Shown piece by piece: positions 46,965-59,393 of a stretch of 64,000 nucleotides of DNA. This DNA comes from Delphinus delphis. Taxonomy: Eukaryota; Chordata; Mammalia; Artiodactyla; Delphinidae. Position 1 is the stretch's first letter, and every line of letters begins with the position of its first letter. The notes beneath the pieces are model-generated. The model was given only the letters and a program-made list of their open reading frames with translations. It was not told where the DNA came from and searched no databases. Where the stretch lies: contig NC_082701.1 in NCBI RefSeq assembly GCF_949987515.2, positions 41,495,755 through 41,559,754 on the forward strand, given 5' to 3'. A program made the position numbers and the translations under genes.

Positions 46965-47225
46965 AGTAGTGCTGACATTGTCAAGTGCTCACACCATATG
47001 TACCCGGCACTGTTTTAAACAGTCTGCATGTAGTCTGTCCCTAAAGCCGACAACCAGATGAGGAGAGTGTGTTGCCGCCATTTTATGCAGATGAGGAAAC
47101 CGAGACACACGAAGGTTAAGGAACTTGCCTCAGGTCACGGAGCCAAGTAGTGGTGTAGCCGTGTCTGAACTCAGGCAGTTGGCTCCTGAACCTATCGTCT
47201 TTAACAGTGCACCGCCTCACAACTG
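46965..47225 (-). mobile_element. MIR SINE
   Basis: 'ccggcactgttttaaacagt', 'cagatgaggaaaccgagaca', 'ggttaaggaacttgcctcag' and 'ctgaactcaggcagttggct' are a reversed MIR. Confidence 0.75.
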
Positions 47226-48269
47226 AATGTGCGGCTTTATCAGAGGAAGGAGTAAAATGGCATAAAGAAAACTCAGTCTGCCTAAGAGAAAATAGGGTAA
47301 AAAGCAACAAAGAGAAAGCACAATTAATAGAAAACATTAAATGAGAAGTTGAGAACATTGAAACATATTAATAATCACAATAAAAGTGTCAAACTTGCCC
47401 CTTAAAAGGCAGAATTGTGGAAAGACTGAAGTCTCTCCAGTTGATGACTATCTAAGTCGAGATTAGGTCCTCTCTACTAGAGTCATCTAGGAAGAGTGCT
47501 GGATGAGATGGTGGGATGTGCATCTGGGAAGATGGTCTATCCCTCCTCTGCAGGCTGTGTTTATTTGCCACTTTACATAAAATGAGTTTGTTCACATTGA
47601 AAAACTGACATTTTATTTTAATGTCATACTGATTGAACTAATTAACAGTGGGACATGGGGTAGGATGGAAGGTGTGTAGGACATTGGATGAATGTTTTCA
47701 GTCCTGGTGAGAGAAAAAGTAATATTTTCTGCAATGAGTTTGTGCTTTTAGATTCTGCAGATTTTTTGTAAGCTAGCTTTGAACCTAAATTTCTACTTGT
47801 CACTTTCATTTTCATTCTTTTATTGAAAAAGAGAGAGAAGGATTTTAAATGTACTGATAACCTGAAAAGCTGCTAAAGTCTTTCAGGGAGGTAAAACTGG
47901 TTGTCAGAAAGCAGTTGAATTTAGCTTTTTAATTTACAAGTTCAGGATGCTGGTTTGCTGAAGAACTTGGGGCATGCCCTTGACCGTCAGGAAGAAAGGA
48001 AGGGCGCCGTTACCCTGATGTGTTAGCTGAGCAGTGTGGCAGTAGGATTGCTTCTAGTTTCTGCAACACGCCTAAAACTTTAAACAAATGCCGTTACTCC
48101 CTGTTGACTCTTATTCTATCGATAGTTCTATAATGAATTTGGAAGTTTTTAGATTTTATTTCCTTTTTTCACGTGACGTCGCTTAATATTACCTTTCTCT
48201 TCATATTAGAACTCTTTGGTTTCTGTTTCTGTCTCTATCTGGCAAGTGACTAGACTTTTAAATGTATTT

Positions 48270-49330
48270 TCTTCCATTCTTTCATTCAGTAGCTGTCTCG
48301 TTCCTCATTGTATGGTGGACAACACGATAGGCACATGGCGTATAGCAGGGAACAAAACAAAATCCCTGCCTTCGTGGTACCCATAGACTGACATTCAACA
48401 GACAAGCACACAAATCAATATGATTACAAACTGTGATGAATGGTGTGAGGAAAAGAAACCCATCTGGCTGCCCTAGAGAGGAATAATGGGGGTGAGGGTT
48501 GATGGTTGATGAAGGAGAATCAAAAACAGACTATGGGGAGTCTCAGCCTTTCAAAGAGTAGATTAAAAAGCATTCCAGGCAATGGGAACAGCATATGCAA
48601 AGTCTCCAAAGCAAGAAAGAGGCAGCCGCATTACAGGACCCTAAAGAAGGCCAAGGCGACTGGAGTAGAACAATGAAAGCAGGAGAAAGTAAAAGATAAA
48701 GATGATGTGAGGCTCGTTAGAATACTGCTCTGGCTGCTAAATATGCAGAATGGGTTGAAGAGGAAATGGAAAACAGGTTAGGAGTCTACTGTAGTCAACT
48801 TGATGGTGGCGTATATTAGGATTGTAGCAGTAAAGATGAGAATAGTTGAATTTTAAATATATTTTGGAGGTGGAGTCAATAGACCTGATGATGGATTAGA
48901 AGGAATGATAGAGAAGAGAAGGGATCAAATATGACTCCCAGGATTCTGGCTTCAGTAACTGAGGACATTGAGGTAGGAAGGACTGAAAGAGGAATTTAAG
49001 ATACCTTTAGGTCTATATAGGCATTGGATATGTGAGTCTGAAGCTCAGAACTGAGAACTGGGCGTGGGAGAGTAAATGCATGAGTTGAAAAATAAAGTGG
49101 ATGGAATAGATGAAGCGATGTGGGAGGTTGTACATAGAGAGAAGGGGGCCTGATATGAGCTCTGGGACACTCCAGCATTTTGGGCGTCCAGGAATGAGGA
49201 GTTGCCAGAAAATGAGATTGAGAAGAGATATCCAGAGAGACAGAAGGAAGCTAGGGAGAGTATGCTGTTGTGGAAGCTAAGATGGAAATCAGGAAAAGAG
49301 AGAGACATCAAGAAGAAGGGATCAGATGCC
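48270..49330 (+). repeat. Unnamed long ancient repeat, fragment 5
   Basis: 'tagcagggaacaaaacaaaa', 'agcattccaggcaatgggaa', 'actgctctggctgctaaata', 'gactcccaggattctggctt' and 'agctctgggacactccagca' parallel the other copies. This one retains the start of the element, which the 25,440 copy shows less clearly. Confidence 0.55.
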
Positions 49331-49489
49331 CCTTAGATACATAGCATCTTAACCAGAAATGTGTAAAGCCCTAGGAGGAGAACATGAAGACTCCTGAAAG
49401 GCACGAAAGTAGACTTGAACTAATGGAATGATATCCCTTGTTCTTGGATAGGACAACTCAACATCAAAGCTAAATTTACTGAATGTAAC

Positions 49490-50050
49490 ATGGGAGCCCA
49501 ATAAAAATACCAGAAAGGATTCTTTTGTTTTGTGATTGTTTTTCCCTGGAACTATGCAAATTGACTCTAAAGTTCATATAGAAAAATGAACACACAGGAA
49601 TATCTAGAAATACCTTTAAAAAGGAAAAGAAGGAGAAAAGACCACCAGATATTAAAATATACTTATAACATCTATAATTAGACATTTGCAGTACTGATGG
49701 GGCCGAGGGACAGACAAAGCAATGAAACAGACCAGAAAGCCCAGAAATGAACGGAAGTACATATGAAAGTTTAGCATATGATAAAATAGCATATTAAATC
49801 AGAGGGAGAAGGACAGACGTTTTAGTGAATAATATCGGAAATAGCCTTTTGTCAAAAGTTGGATCCGTATCAAAATAAACTCCAAATGGACCAGAGATCT
49901 AAACGTAAAATGTGAAAACATATGAGTACTAGAAGAACCCGTAGGTGAATTACTCTGTAACCTGAACGTGAGGAAAGCCTTTCTCACTGTGTCTTAAGAT
50001 TCAGATGCAGTATGTGAAAAACATTACTAAATTTGACTACGTGTATTAAA
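49490..50050 (+). mobile_element. Decayed L1 ORF2 3' half, sense
   Basis: 'actctaaagttcatatagaa', 'aactccaaatggaccagaga', 'tctaaacgtaaaatgtgaaa' and 'aaatttgactacgtgtatta' follow ORF2 order; the same region occurs at 7480-8125. Confidence 0.65.
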
Positions 50051-50084
50051 CAACTTTGCCCCAAGGGTGGAGGAGAAGTACTGC

Positions 50085-50400
50085 AGTAGGCAGCCTTCTA
50101 AGCTGGTCCCAGTGATCCCCACCTACTGGTATTCATGCCTGTGTAATCCCCTTCCTGTGAGTGTGGGCTGGCCCTAGTGAATTGCTTCTAGCAAAATGGA
50201 ATGTGTCAAAAGTGATGGGATGTCGCTCGTGAGATTAGGCTACAAAAGGCTGAGACTCTGTGACTGCTGTCTTACTCACGGTCACCCTCACGAAGAAGCT
50301 GGTGTGACTGCTGTCTTACTCACGGTCACCCTCACACTAACCTATGAGAGGGCCACGTACTGAGGAACTGTTGGCTGCTTGTACGTAGAATTGCAAATGA
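50085..50400 (+). mobile_element. MaLR LTR-like repeat, sense
   Basis: 'ccccacctactggtattcat', 'gcctgtgtaatccccttcct', 'gtgagtgtgggctggcccta', 'aaaagtgatgggatgtcgct' and 'gattaggctacaaaaggctg' match an MLT1-type LTR as I remember it. It contains a tandem duplication (50,259-50,335). Confidence 0.55.
50259..50335. repeat. 33-bp tandem duplication inside LTR
   Basis: The 33-bp string starting 'tgtgactgctgtcttactca' occurs identically at 50,259-50,291 and 50,303-50,335, spaced 44 bp. Identity in an otherwise diverged repeat shows a recent duplication. Confidence 0.95.
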
Positions 50401-50914
50401 TCTGTGTATTGACCTTATGTGCAGAACTGTGCTTAGTTTTCTTTTAGCGATGATACTTTATCTGAAGATCTGCTTGATGTCCTTTGAAGCGAGTCATATT
50501 GTTCATAAGTGACGTTTTGTTCCTTCCCCAGTCATTTACCCGTTCAAAAACCCATGACAGAGGCATCCTTTTCTTGTTTCTGTTTGTAAAGACAATGCTT
50601 CCAAGGTTGCCACATTACAAATAATATTTGCTGCAAGTTTTTGGCAAATAGCTTTTATTAAATTAAGGAATACCCTTCTAATCCTTGTTTAGTGAGTGTT
50701 GTATTTTATTGAAGGAGTGTTGTATTTTATTGAAGACTTTTTCTGTGACTCTTATCAGGCTAATGAAATTCATCCCTATTCCTAGTTTGCTAAGAAGTTT
50801 TTTTTTCTTTCTTTCTATGAAGCATCTTGAATTTTATTGGAGAGCTTTTCTGCATCTATTGATACCACATGGTTTTTCTCCCTTAACCCGTGCCCTGTTC
50901 TTTTTTTCATCCAG

Positions 50915-51122
50915 GTACAAAATGATCTCTGAATTCACCTGGCCCAACCATGACCTCCCTTCAGACAAAGAGGCTGTCAAGAAACTGATTAAACATTGTG
51001 GCTTTCAGGATGATGTAGCTTACGGGAAGACCAAAATTTTCATTCGAACACCCCAAACGTTGTTTACCTTGGAAGAGCTCCGTGCCCAGATGCTCGTAAG
51101 GATTGTCCTCTTTCTACAAAAG
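50915..51122 (+). CDS. MYO1D: MYO1D coding exon (window exon 12, converter and start of IQ neck)
   Basis: 208 nt: completes Arg, then [40 protein letters not shown] and [20 protein letters not shown], then VRIVLFLQK, ending in phase 0. It is the converter; [13 protein letters not shown] sequence opens the first IQ motif, which the next exon must complete with the WRG segment. KHCGF, TPQTLF and MLVR differ from ERCGF, TPRTLF and MLIR of the human protein as I recall it. Acceptor 'tttttttcatccag'; donor gtaatt at 51,123. Confidence 0.96.
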
Positions 51123-51639
51123 GTAATTTAATATTTTACATACAAGGATAAGGCCTTACTTTTATGTTCTTAAAGATGAGTTGAATGTTTTCTTTGATTC
51201 AAGATATGTTCACGATGGTATATTTTTTTGCATCTATGCATATCTTAAGAGTGTTTTCTGTTGCCTCCACACATGGAAAACTCACTGGGCTGCGTGAACT
51301 CAAAATTATTTTATCCTCAAAACTCTGAAGCTATTTTGTCTTCTGGTATTTAGAAACAGAGAGATGTCTGAAGCAGTCTGGTTTTTGTCTCTTGCAGTTA
51401 ACTGAGTTGTTTCCCTCAGCTTAACTGCATAAAGGACTTTTTCTATCTTATAATTTACAAGCTTGGCCTGTGTGAGACCACCTCCCTCACCCATCACGAC
51501 CCACCGCCAGCACTTGCCAAGGTGTGCGGTGCTGACTCAGCGGTCCTCGTAAGACCATGGTACCTGTCATCACTGATCTGTGCAGGGCCCCTTCTCATTT
51601 CATTCAGTCACTCAGGTATTTCTTTTTATCCCTCTTACC

Positions 51640-53400
51640 CATTTCCATACCTTCTGATTGAACCATTTTAATGTAAAAAAATTATATATGCATATAAAAA
51701 GAAATCGTGTTCCTCTAGGAGAATGTCCTTGGGATATCCATCAGGGGAAAGGTGGCTGGGTCATTGGATATATGTAGACCTAATTGGCGTAAGTAGTGCC
51801 AGGCTCCTCTCCAGAATGTCTGCCAGTTTGCACATCACCAGTTTGTACGTAGAGGTTACTATGTGCCCACATCCTTAGCTGTATCATCCAGGTACCTAAA
51901 TTTTGCCAGACTAGTAAGTATAATGATATCTCATTGTTGCTCTACTTCCTATTTCTCTGATTACCATTGAATTTGAGCATCTCATTAAATGCTTGTTGCT
52001 TTTTGGGGTTTCCTGTAAACTGCCTGTTCATATCTTTTATCCATTTTTCTACTGTAATTGGTATCATTTTCTTGTTGATTAGCAGGAATTCCTTGACTAT
52101 TTTAGACATTAATCTCTATTCACTTTAGATATCATACATATATTCTCCTGATGAACTTTCTAATGTGCTTTGTTGAAGAGAATCCTTAATTTTGACATAA
52201 TCAAATTCTTTGATTCTTTTTTTCTTTTTTTGTCCTTATATTTTGTGCCTTGGAATTTTATTTAAGAGGGCTTTCCTTGTATCTAGGTTACAAAGGTACT
52301 ATCCTATGTTTTCTTCTATGAACTATATAGTTTTACCTTTCACATTTAGGTCTTTAATCCATTCAGAATCCATCTATGTATGTGGTTCTCTCTAGGAATC
52401 CAGTTTCACTTTCTTCTATATGGTGAGGAAGTTTTCTCAATACCATCTAAATACTAAATAACCTGTTGTTTCCCTTTTGATTTGTGGTGCCACTTTTATT
52501 ATGTATGAAGTTTATATATATATACATATACATATATATGTATTCTGTTTCCGAGTGCTCTATTCTGTTCCATTTCTGTATCTGCCTCTTTTCATACTAC
52601 TGCCACGTAGCTTTTATTGTATTATGTTTTAGTATATGGTAGGATAAGTCCATCTTCTCTACTCTTCTTTATTGAGGTTGATTATTCTATACATAGACCT
52701 TTAATCTGTAATATAAATTTTAATCTGTGTTTATTGAGTTCTTTAAATTCGACAATACTTTTTATTAGGATTGCATTGAATATATAGGTTAATTTTAAAG
52801 GATTAACATTTTTATAATATTAAATCATCTTAAGAGTATTGAATAAGCTTATTTAAATAATTTTATTGACTTTTAGACTTAGGTCTTATGAACTCATAGT
52901 TAATTCCTAGATATTTTATTGTTTTTGTAGCTGCTGTGCTTTTATTATTGTGTTTTTATTATATTTTCTATGTGTCAGTGTTGGTATAGAGAAGTAATAT
53001 TGGCTTATGTTGGTTTAACTGTATCCAGAATGAAACGTTTCTTGATTCACATTTGTTGATTCTATTAGTTTTTCTGGGTAAAAGATTATATCATGTGCAG
53101 ATTATAAAAGTTCCCTTCCAATTGCCAAGATGTTTCTGAGTGTTGGTCTCGTTCGTTTATTTTTCCTAGAACTCAGGAAAACTTTTGGAGTGGAATACTA
53201 AATTCTGTTTCATCTTAGAACAGTTTCCTTCTATTAATTGTTTTTTTTTAATACTGCTTTTACTCCGTTCTGTTTTCTTTCTCAAGACAGCTTGTAAATT
53301 TGCAAGGGGAATCTCTGTTTTTTGTCTGCTGTAGTGAGTTATTTTCATGCATCTGTTCTACTGTATATTCAAGTCCTTACTTTTGATCTTCCCTACTTAG
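51640..53400 (-). mobile_element. Decayed L1M, antisense
   Basis: 'tttgccagactagtaagtat', 'tgatatctcattgttgctct', 'ttaagagggctttccttgta', 'catttaggtctttaatccat' and 'tagatattttattgtttttg' follow the order of reversed old L1. A TA-rich stretch lies at 52,512-52,542. Confidence 0.6.
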
Positions 53401-54449
53401 CAGTCGGAGTTTTTGTTGTTGCAGATCTGATACTTCGTCTTTCTTCTTCATACCTATCCAAGACATTGACCAGACTCAGGGCTTGGCCTCTCAGTTTGGT
53501 TGGGCCAGTCCTGGTTTCTGACTGTGGTCTGTTGTAAATATTAGTGGGAAACCTTTCACTCTCAGAGTGTCCCAGCATGGGTAACAAATGATACAATAGT
53601 CACCCTACCGTGAACTCACTTTCTTTCCACTCGTTGGCTGGTAGAATCCTCTTCTTAAATCTACATCGACATTTTGTTTACTTCTTTCACAATTGTCAGT
53701 GTCCCACAGACTTTCACCTATTGCAGCTCTGTCAGCCAAAGATGGGGCCCACCCTGTCCCTCCCCACCCCAGGGCCCAGCTCTTACAGAAAAGGTTGAAT
53801 TCCAGATATACACGCCTACTAGGACTCGTCCTTTCTCAGTCCTCTCTACAGCACCTCTGCTTGCTTTCTGGTGAGAAATTACAATTTCTACCTAGAAAAG
53901 AGAGATTCTAAAAGACAAGGGATGGCTGCTTCAAAAACTATCACCTGCACCCTGGAGGGAAAGCTGTCCAGTCTTCTCTGTGGTGTAGATCTTGCGTCTC
54001 TTAACCATAAGGCAGTGAGTAGGGTATGACCTCCCTTTAAATTCTCAGGCAGACCATCCTAGAGCACGATATACGTGATCTACTCATTATGTTCTTCGAA
54101 CCAACTCCACAGGCCATAAAATTAGTGAGAATTTCAGTTTCTGGGAAGAGGTCATCAGTCACCTAACTTTCCATGTGACGTGTTTTCAATTTTTCTGTTT
54201 CCTTATGGGAATGTAGTGTGACGCCGTAGAGGCAGCATCAGGAGATGCTAATTTAAACAAGACTCCCCAACAATTGACTTTTTAAATTTCCTTTTTAAAT
54301 AAAAATTAGCTTTGTCTTTTTTATTATATAATTAAAGTGCGCTCATTGTAAAAACAGATTCAAACCATAATGAAAAGTATAAGGAAATCCATGGGAAACC
54401 ACCTAAAATCCCACCATCCAAAGGTAACACACCAAGTGTGTGAATTTTT

Positions 54450-55030
54450 TCCATTCTTGTCAGTGAGAAATGCTACCTCGTTTCTACTACTTCATTTTTT
54501 ATTTTCATGACTACTAGCAAGGGTGTGTTTATTGGATTGCTTCCTCTGTTACTCATTTTTATCAGTGGCCCATTTTTCTGGGATTGTTTGCCTTTTTCTT
54601 AGGAATTTCTGGGAGCTATTATCTTTATGTGTTGCAGCTATTTTTCCCAAGCCGTCATTTGTCATTTGATTCTGTTCATGGTATACTCTTTGATGTGAAA
54701 TTTTTTCACTGAATGTAATGAAATATGTCTTTTTCTTTATAGTTTTTGAGTTTCTTCCAGAAAAAAATTATAGATCTGGGATTTCGTTTTGTACATGGTG
54801 TGATGTAAGGGTCCAACTCTATTTTGTTCCAGGTATTCAATTCCATTTATTTAAAAAATTCCTTTCTTTTTTCCAATTTAAATTGAAATTCCACCTTTGA
54901 TTACTATTAAATGCCCATATATGCTTGAATCTATTTCAGGACTCACTATTTTGTTCCATGGTCAGTTCCTATGCCAGAATCGTACTGTGTTTATTATAGT
55001 ACATCTTAATAGGTTTTGACATGTGAGAAC
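54450..55030 (-). mobile_element. Decayed L1M, antisense
   Basis: 'gtttgcctttttcttaggaa', 'ctttgatgtgaaattttttc', 'tgatgtaagggtccaactct' and 'actcactattttgttccatg' are reversed old L1 sequence of the same region as 52,160-52,590. Confidence 0.55.
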
Positions 55031-55369
55031 GTGGCTTTCAGTACCTGTTCTGTGCCTTAGTAGAGATTCAGTGTCAAGTTAGAAGAATCAGTGATGTTGC
55101 CTAAAACCAGAACCTCCAAAATTAATTGTTCTTAAGGGAATAAACTGTATAACCACAAAGATTGCAGAGGAGATACAAATTATGTTGCTTTCTGATTCGT
55201 AAAAAAATTTCTAGTTCTCCGCTGTCACCATCTAAACCATTAACCACTTGGTATCAAGAATTATGGATAATCCGTGATCTTGCTTCTCTTCATATACTTG
55301 GTCATATGCTTGACATTTTAGAGGATTTTTGAAATTGCTAGAAATATCTTTTTTTTAGAAATAACCCTC

Positions 55370-55990
55370 TAGATTTCAAAGAATTGTATTGGTTTTATAA
55401 GTACACAAGTAATAGCAATACAAGTTCATGTAGAATCGTGAAAAAATATAAATCCTTTTATAGTTTTAAAATGTAATTTTCTTTTATATTATACATAAAT
55501 TTAAATCATAACATACCATTGTATAATACTTTTCATTATAATTTTACACGTGTAAACACTTAATTTACGTATTTATAATAACTGACTTAGTCCTTAATAT
55601 GATTTACTAGAGTTTCCTCAATCTGTCTGCTATTACTGGATGTTTGGGTATTTCCAGTGATACATTCTTACAGGTCCCATTGCAGGGCACATCTCTGTTT
55701 ACTTAGAGTAGTGCCTGACACCAAGTTCAATAATGATACCTGTTGTTATTACTACTGCTACTGCTATTACTACTATTAAGTATTTGTAAACATCCTCGAT
55801 TATTTTCTTGGAATAAACTCATAGACACAAAATTGTTGGGTTAAAAGATGCGTACTTTTAAGATTTTCTATACCTGTTGTCAAGTGGCTTCCAGAAAGAT
55901 TGTGCCAGTGTATGGTCCCACCAACTAATGAGTGAAAGACCTTGCCTCACTGAAGCACTGGATATTTTCATTCTTACAAATACCCTTTCT
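55370..55990 (-). mobile_element. Decayed L1M, antisense
   Basis: 'acacaaaattgttgggttaa' followed by 'gtggcttccagaaagattgt', 'gtatggtcccaccaactaat' is the reversed 3' part of old L1. The 5' boundary is not clear. Confidence 0.5.
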
Positions 55991-56023
55991 GGATGACCTA
56001 AAATCTGAGTGTTTTGCCTGAAA

Positions 56024-57339
56024 CAGGCATACCTCAGAGATACTGCAGGTTTGGTTCCAGATCACCACAAATAAAGCGAATATTGCAATAAAGTAAATTA
56101 CATGAACCTTTGGTATCCCAGCGCTATACAAGTTATGTTCACATAATACTGTAGTCTGCTAATTGTGCAGTAAAATTATATGTAAAAAGAATGTACATAC
56201 CTTAACTTAAAAACACTTTTATTGCTAAAAAATGCTAACCATCATCTGAGCCTTCAGCGAGTCATAATCTTTTTGCAGTAGTAACATCAAAGATCACTGA
56301 TCACAGATCACCATAACACAAATAATAATAATGAGAAGGTCATCTGCAGACAGTGACAGTCTTACTTCTTCTTCTCCAATTTGGATTCCTTTTATTTCTT
56401 TTTCTTCTCTGATTGCCATGACTAAAACTTCCAAAACTATATTGAATAATAGTGGTGAGAGTGGGCAGCCTTGTCTTATTCCTGATCTTAGAGGAAGCGG
56501 TTTCAGTTTTTCACCACTGAGAACGATGAGAAAACCATAATTCAAAATGAGTCATGTACCACAATGTTCACTGCAGCACTATTTACAATATCCAGGACAT
56601 GGGAGCAACCCAAGTGCCCATCAACAGATGAATGGATGAAGAAGATGTGGCACATATATACAATGGAATATTGCTCAGCCATAAGAAGAAACGAAATTGA
56701 GTTATTTGTAATGAGGTGGATGGACCTGGAGTCTGTCATACAGAGTGAAGTGAGTCAGAAAGAGAAAAACAAATACCATATGCTAATGCATATATATGGA
56801 ATCTAAAAAAAAAAAATGGTTCTGATGAACCTAGGGACAGGGCAAGAATAAAGACACAGACGTAGAGAATGGACTTGAGAACACGGGGAGGGGGAAGGGA
56901 TGAAGTGAGAGAGTGGCATGGACATATATACACTACCAAATGTAAAATACATAGCTAGTGGGAAGCAGCTGCATAGCACAGGGAGATCAACTCGGTGCTT
57001 TGTGTCCACCTAGAGGGGTGGGTTAGGGAGGGTGGGAGGGAGGCTCAAGAGGGAGGGGATATGGGGATGTATGTATATGTATAACTGATTCATTTTGTTA
57101 TACAGCAGAAACTAACAAACCATTGTAAAGCGATTATACTCCAATACGGATGTTAAAAAAATAATGAGAAGGTTCGAAATATTGTGAGAATTACTGAAAT
57201 GTGACACAGAGACACGAAGTGAGCAATTGCTGTTGGAAAAGTGGCACTGATCGACTTGCTAGATGCAGGGCTGCCATAAACCTTCAATTTGTAATTTAAA
57301 AAAAAAATCTGTGAAGGGCAATAAAATGAGGTATGCCTG
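56024..57339 (-). mobile_element. Tigger1-like DNA transposon, antisense, split by an L1
   Basis: Terminal inverted repeats caggcatacctc (56,024) and gaggtatgcctg (ending 57,339) are perfect over 12 bp. Inside are reversed Tigger end sequences: 'ggtttggttccagatcacca', 'aagatcactgatcacagatc' and, after the L1, 'gaaatgtgacacagagacac'. Without the L1 and one TSD copy the element is about 483 bp, an internally deleted copy with no transposase. Confidence 0.85.
56327..57173 (+). mobile_element. 5'-inverted L1 inserted in the Tigger element, with TSD
   Basis: A 14-bp direct repeat (aataatgagaaggt) is at 56,327-56,340 and 57,160-57,173. The first part (56,341 to about 56,530) is antisense L1 ORF2; its reverse strand reads [18 protein letters not shown], a reverse-transcriptase core motif. 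The rest is sense ORF2 end and 3' UTR ('aacccaagtgcccatcaaca' ... 'cgattatactccaatacgga'). Twin priming explains this. Nothing here can encode an active protein. Confidence 0.85.
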
Positions 57340-57999
57340 TATTTAAAACATCATTTTCTAAAAAGCCCTGGATGTAGTACCACATGTTTGCCTCATTAAA
57401 TTAAAAGAAATGAAGCTGTGTAGCCAGTGGGATTTTTTTTGTAAGATCATCTTCTCTTCCTTTCATAATATGCAGTTGCTTTACTTCCCCACACACCCTC
57501 TACACTGGAGCTTGTGTGTGTTCTTTACATCACATTTGAATGAGAAATCAAATAAGGTGGAATTTCTAGACAGCACTGAAGAAACTACAGTTTTCAGAAT
57601 TACAGCTTTAAGCAAGGAGGTGCGAAGACATCAGTAGTCAGTTCAGCAGCAAACACATGGGGCTGTCAACATGTGTAATGATTGTTTTAAGTGTGTTGTG
57701 CAGCAGAGCTGTCCAAGCTGATTTCCTCTTAGCTTTTTTCCATCTTCATCCTGTACCTTCCTGATTTGGTGTTTCCTGTCATCCATCTTCTATACGTTGT
57801 ATTCATTAATTCCCAGAAAATAAGATACTTACTTGTTGTGTGGTTGGGGAGATCCTGAAAGAAGACAGTAGTTTTCACTGTTAACTGGTAGTTAACCGTT
57901 AACTGATTTTTAATGAAACTATCTCACCAAATGCATTACAAAGCATCACGGTTCTCTAATATTCTGTACTCACTTAGTTTTAAATACTTTGCTCTCTCA

Positions 58000-58242
58000 G
58001 AAAAAGAGTGGGGGAACTTCCCTGGTTGTCTAGCAGTTAAGACTCTGCGCTCCCAATGCAGGGGACCAGGTTCAATCCCTGGTCAGGGAACTGGATCCCA
58101 CATGCCACAACTAAGGATCCTGCATGCTGCAACTAAAAAAAGATCCCGCATGCCGCAACTAAGACCCAGCACAGCCAAATAAATAAATATTAAAAAGAGA
58201 GAGAGAGCTTATTAAAAAAAGAAAGAAAGAAAAAGAGTAGGG
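58000..58242 (+). mobile_element. tRNA-derived SINE with TSD
   Basis: Body about 58,013-58,228: 'aacttccctggttgtctagc' head, B-box 'ggttcaatccc', repeats of 'gccacaactaa'/'gctgcaactaa', tail with AAATA and GA repeats. Direct repeat gaaaaagagt[g/a]ggg is at about 58,000-58,012 and 58,229-58,242. More diverged than the CHR short subtype. Confidence 0.85.
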
Positions 58243-59393
58243 CACAGAACCCCTCAAGAAACTCCCTTATTTTTTTGGTGCATGTATAGTTTTAAATGTA
58301 TGTTCTCATCCTAGGGTATCATAGGACAAGATCAAAATCATCATATAAGGTGATATTAAAAATGGATTCTCAAAGGGAGATAGAAAAGTACTGGGAGACT
58401 TCATCTTTTGTGTGGCCATTACCAACAAATATGGAATGAGGTGATGGATTTTGAAGAGTGGATTTCTTGACCCACCTATAAGACAAATAGAGGCTTTTGT
58501 GAATTGTGTCTTCTTTTGGGGGAATTGGCCCTTTCTTAAAGGGCATCTATAATCGATTATAGACAGACATCTTAATTGGTCACTATGTTATGTATTTGGG
58601 CCAATTCAGATCACACAGCTTTGATCCTAGCTCTAGGAATAGATTTTATCCTTTCCAGTGTGCCATGTTAAGAGGCCAAGGCCCCTCCTCTGTCACGTAC
58701 TGAAGGCTACTAAACATAGATATTCTTTCTTAAAATAATATCTTCAGGCTCTAATCATTTTTCTTCAAGCAATTTGTGGTCACCCTGAGACCACAATTAT
58801 AATTCTCAAATTCCCCAGCAGCAAGAGCTGCCAGCCCTTTGAAAATTTAAATTACGCTAGCCTCTGACCTGCTCCACACTCCATGCCATGAGTTTTGTGG
58901 GTTTTATTTCAATCCTAAATATGGCTCACAGCTTGTAGCACCCATGACACATGAGCTGTGGGGTCCATAGTCAAGCTCGAATCTGAAATCAGTTGTCAAT
59001 CTTCTATTATAGTCATGTGAAATTACAGACATGTTTATATGGGAAATACAAAAGCTTCATGCTATCAGTGTTCAGATCAGTCAGCCTCCTGGGTCACTTG
59101 GCTCCCAGAATTTTATTTTTGCTTGTCTGGTGTCTGCCTGAAAGGATAGTAGTGGCTTGATTATTAGGTCATAAGAAAATTGGTGCAATCTCAAAGGCAG
59201 GACAGGGGAGAACAAAGGAATGAGTGGAGGAGAAAGTGTGGAAAAGATGTGAACGAGAAAAAAAGGTGATGTAACGCTGAGAAAGGAGGAAAAGACATCA
59301 AGTTAGTGAAATAAAATACTCAAAATGTAGGCAAAAATGATATGTGATTGTCATTTCTAATTTTATGTGGAATTCAAGATGGAACTGTAGAGG

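Larger units (their letters stand above)
41388..50914 (+). other. MYO1D: MYO1D intron (9.5 kb) with MIRs, SINE and old repeats
   Basis: In order: two MIRs (41,635-41,875; 41,935-42,185), unnamed long repeat (42,345-43,960), CHR SINE (44,081-44,312), L1M 3' end (45,720-46,115), L1-like piece (46,130-46,950), MIR (46,965-47,225), unnamed long repeat (48,270-49,330), L1 ORF2 fragment (49,490-50,050), MaLR LTR-like repeat (50,085-50,400). 44,313-45,400, 47,400-48,270 and 50,400-50,914 show nothing I recognise. Confidence 0.7.

Noticed and set aside
50685..51131. 148-aa open frame
   Set aside because: The first part is intronic read-through before the acceptor at 50,913-50,914; only 50,915-51,122 is MYO1D.
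56294..56545. Minus-strand frame with a reverse-transcriptase motif
   Set aside because: It is the inverted fragment of a dead L1 insertion, not a host gene.
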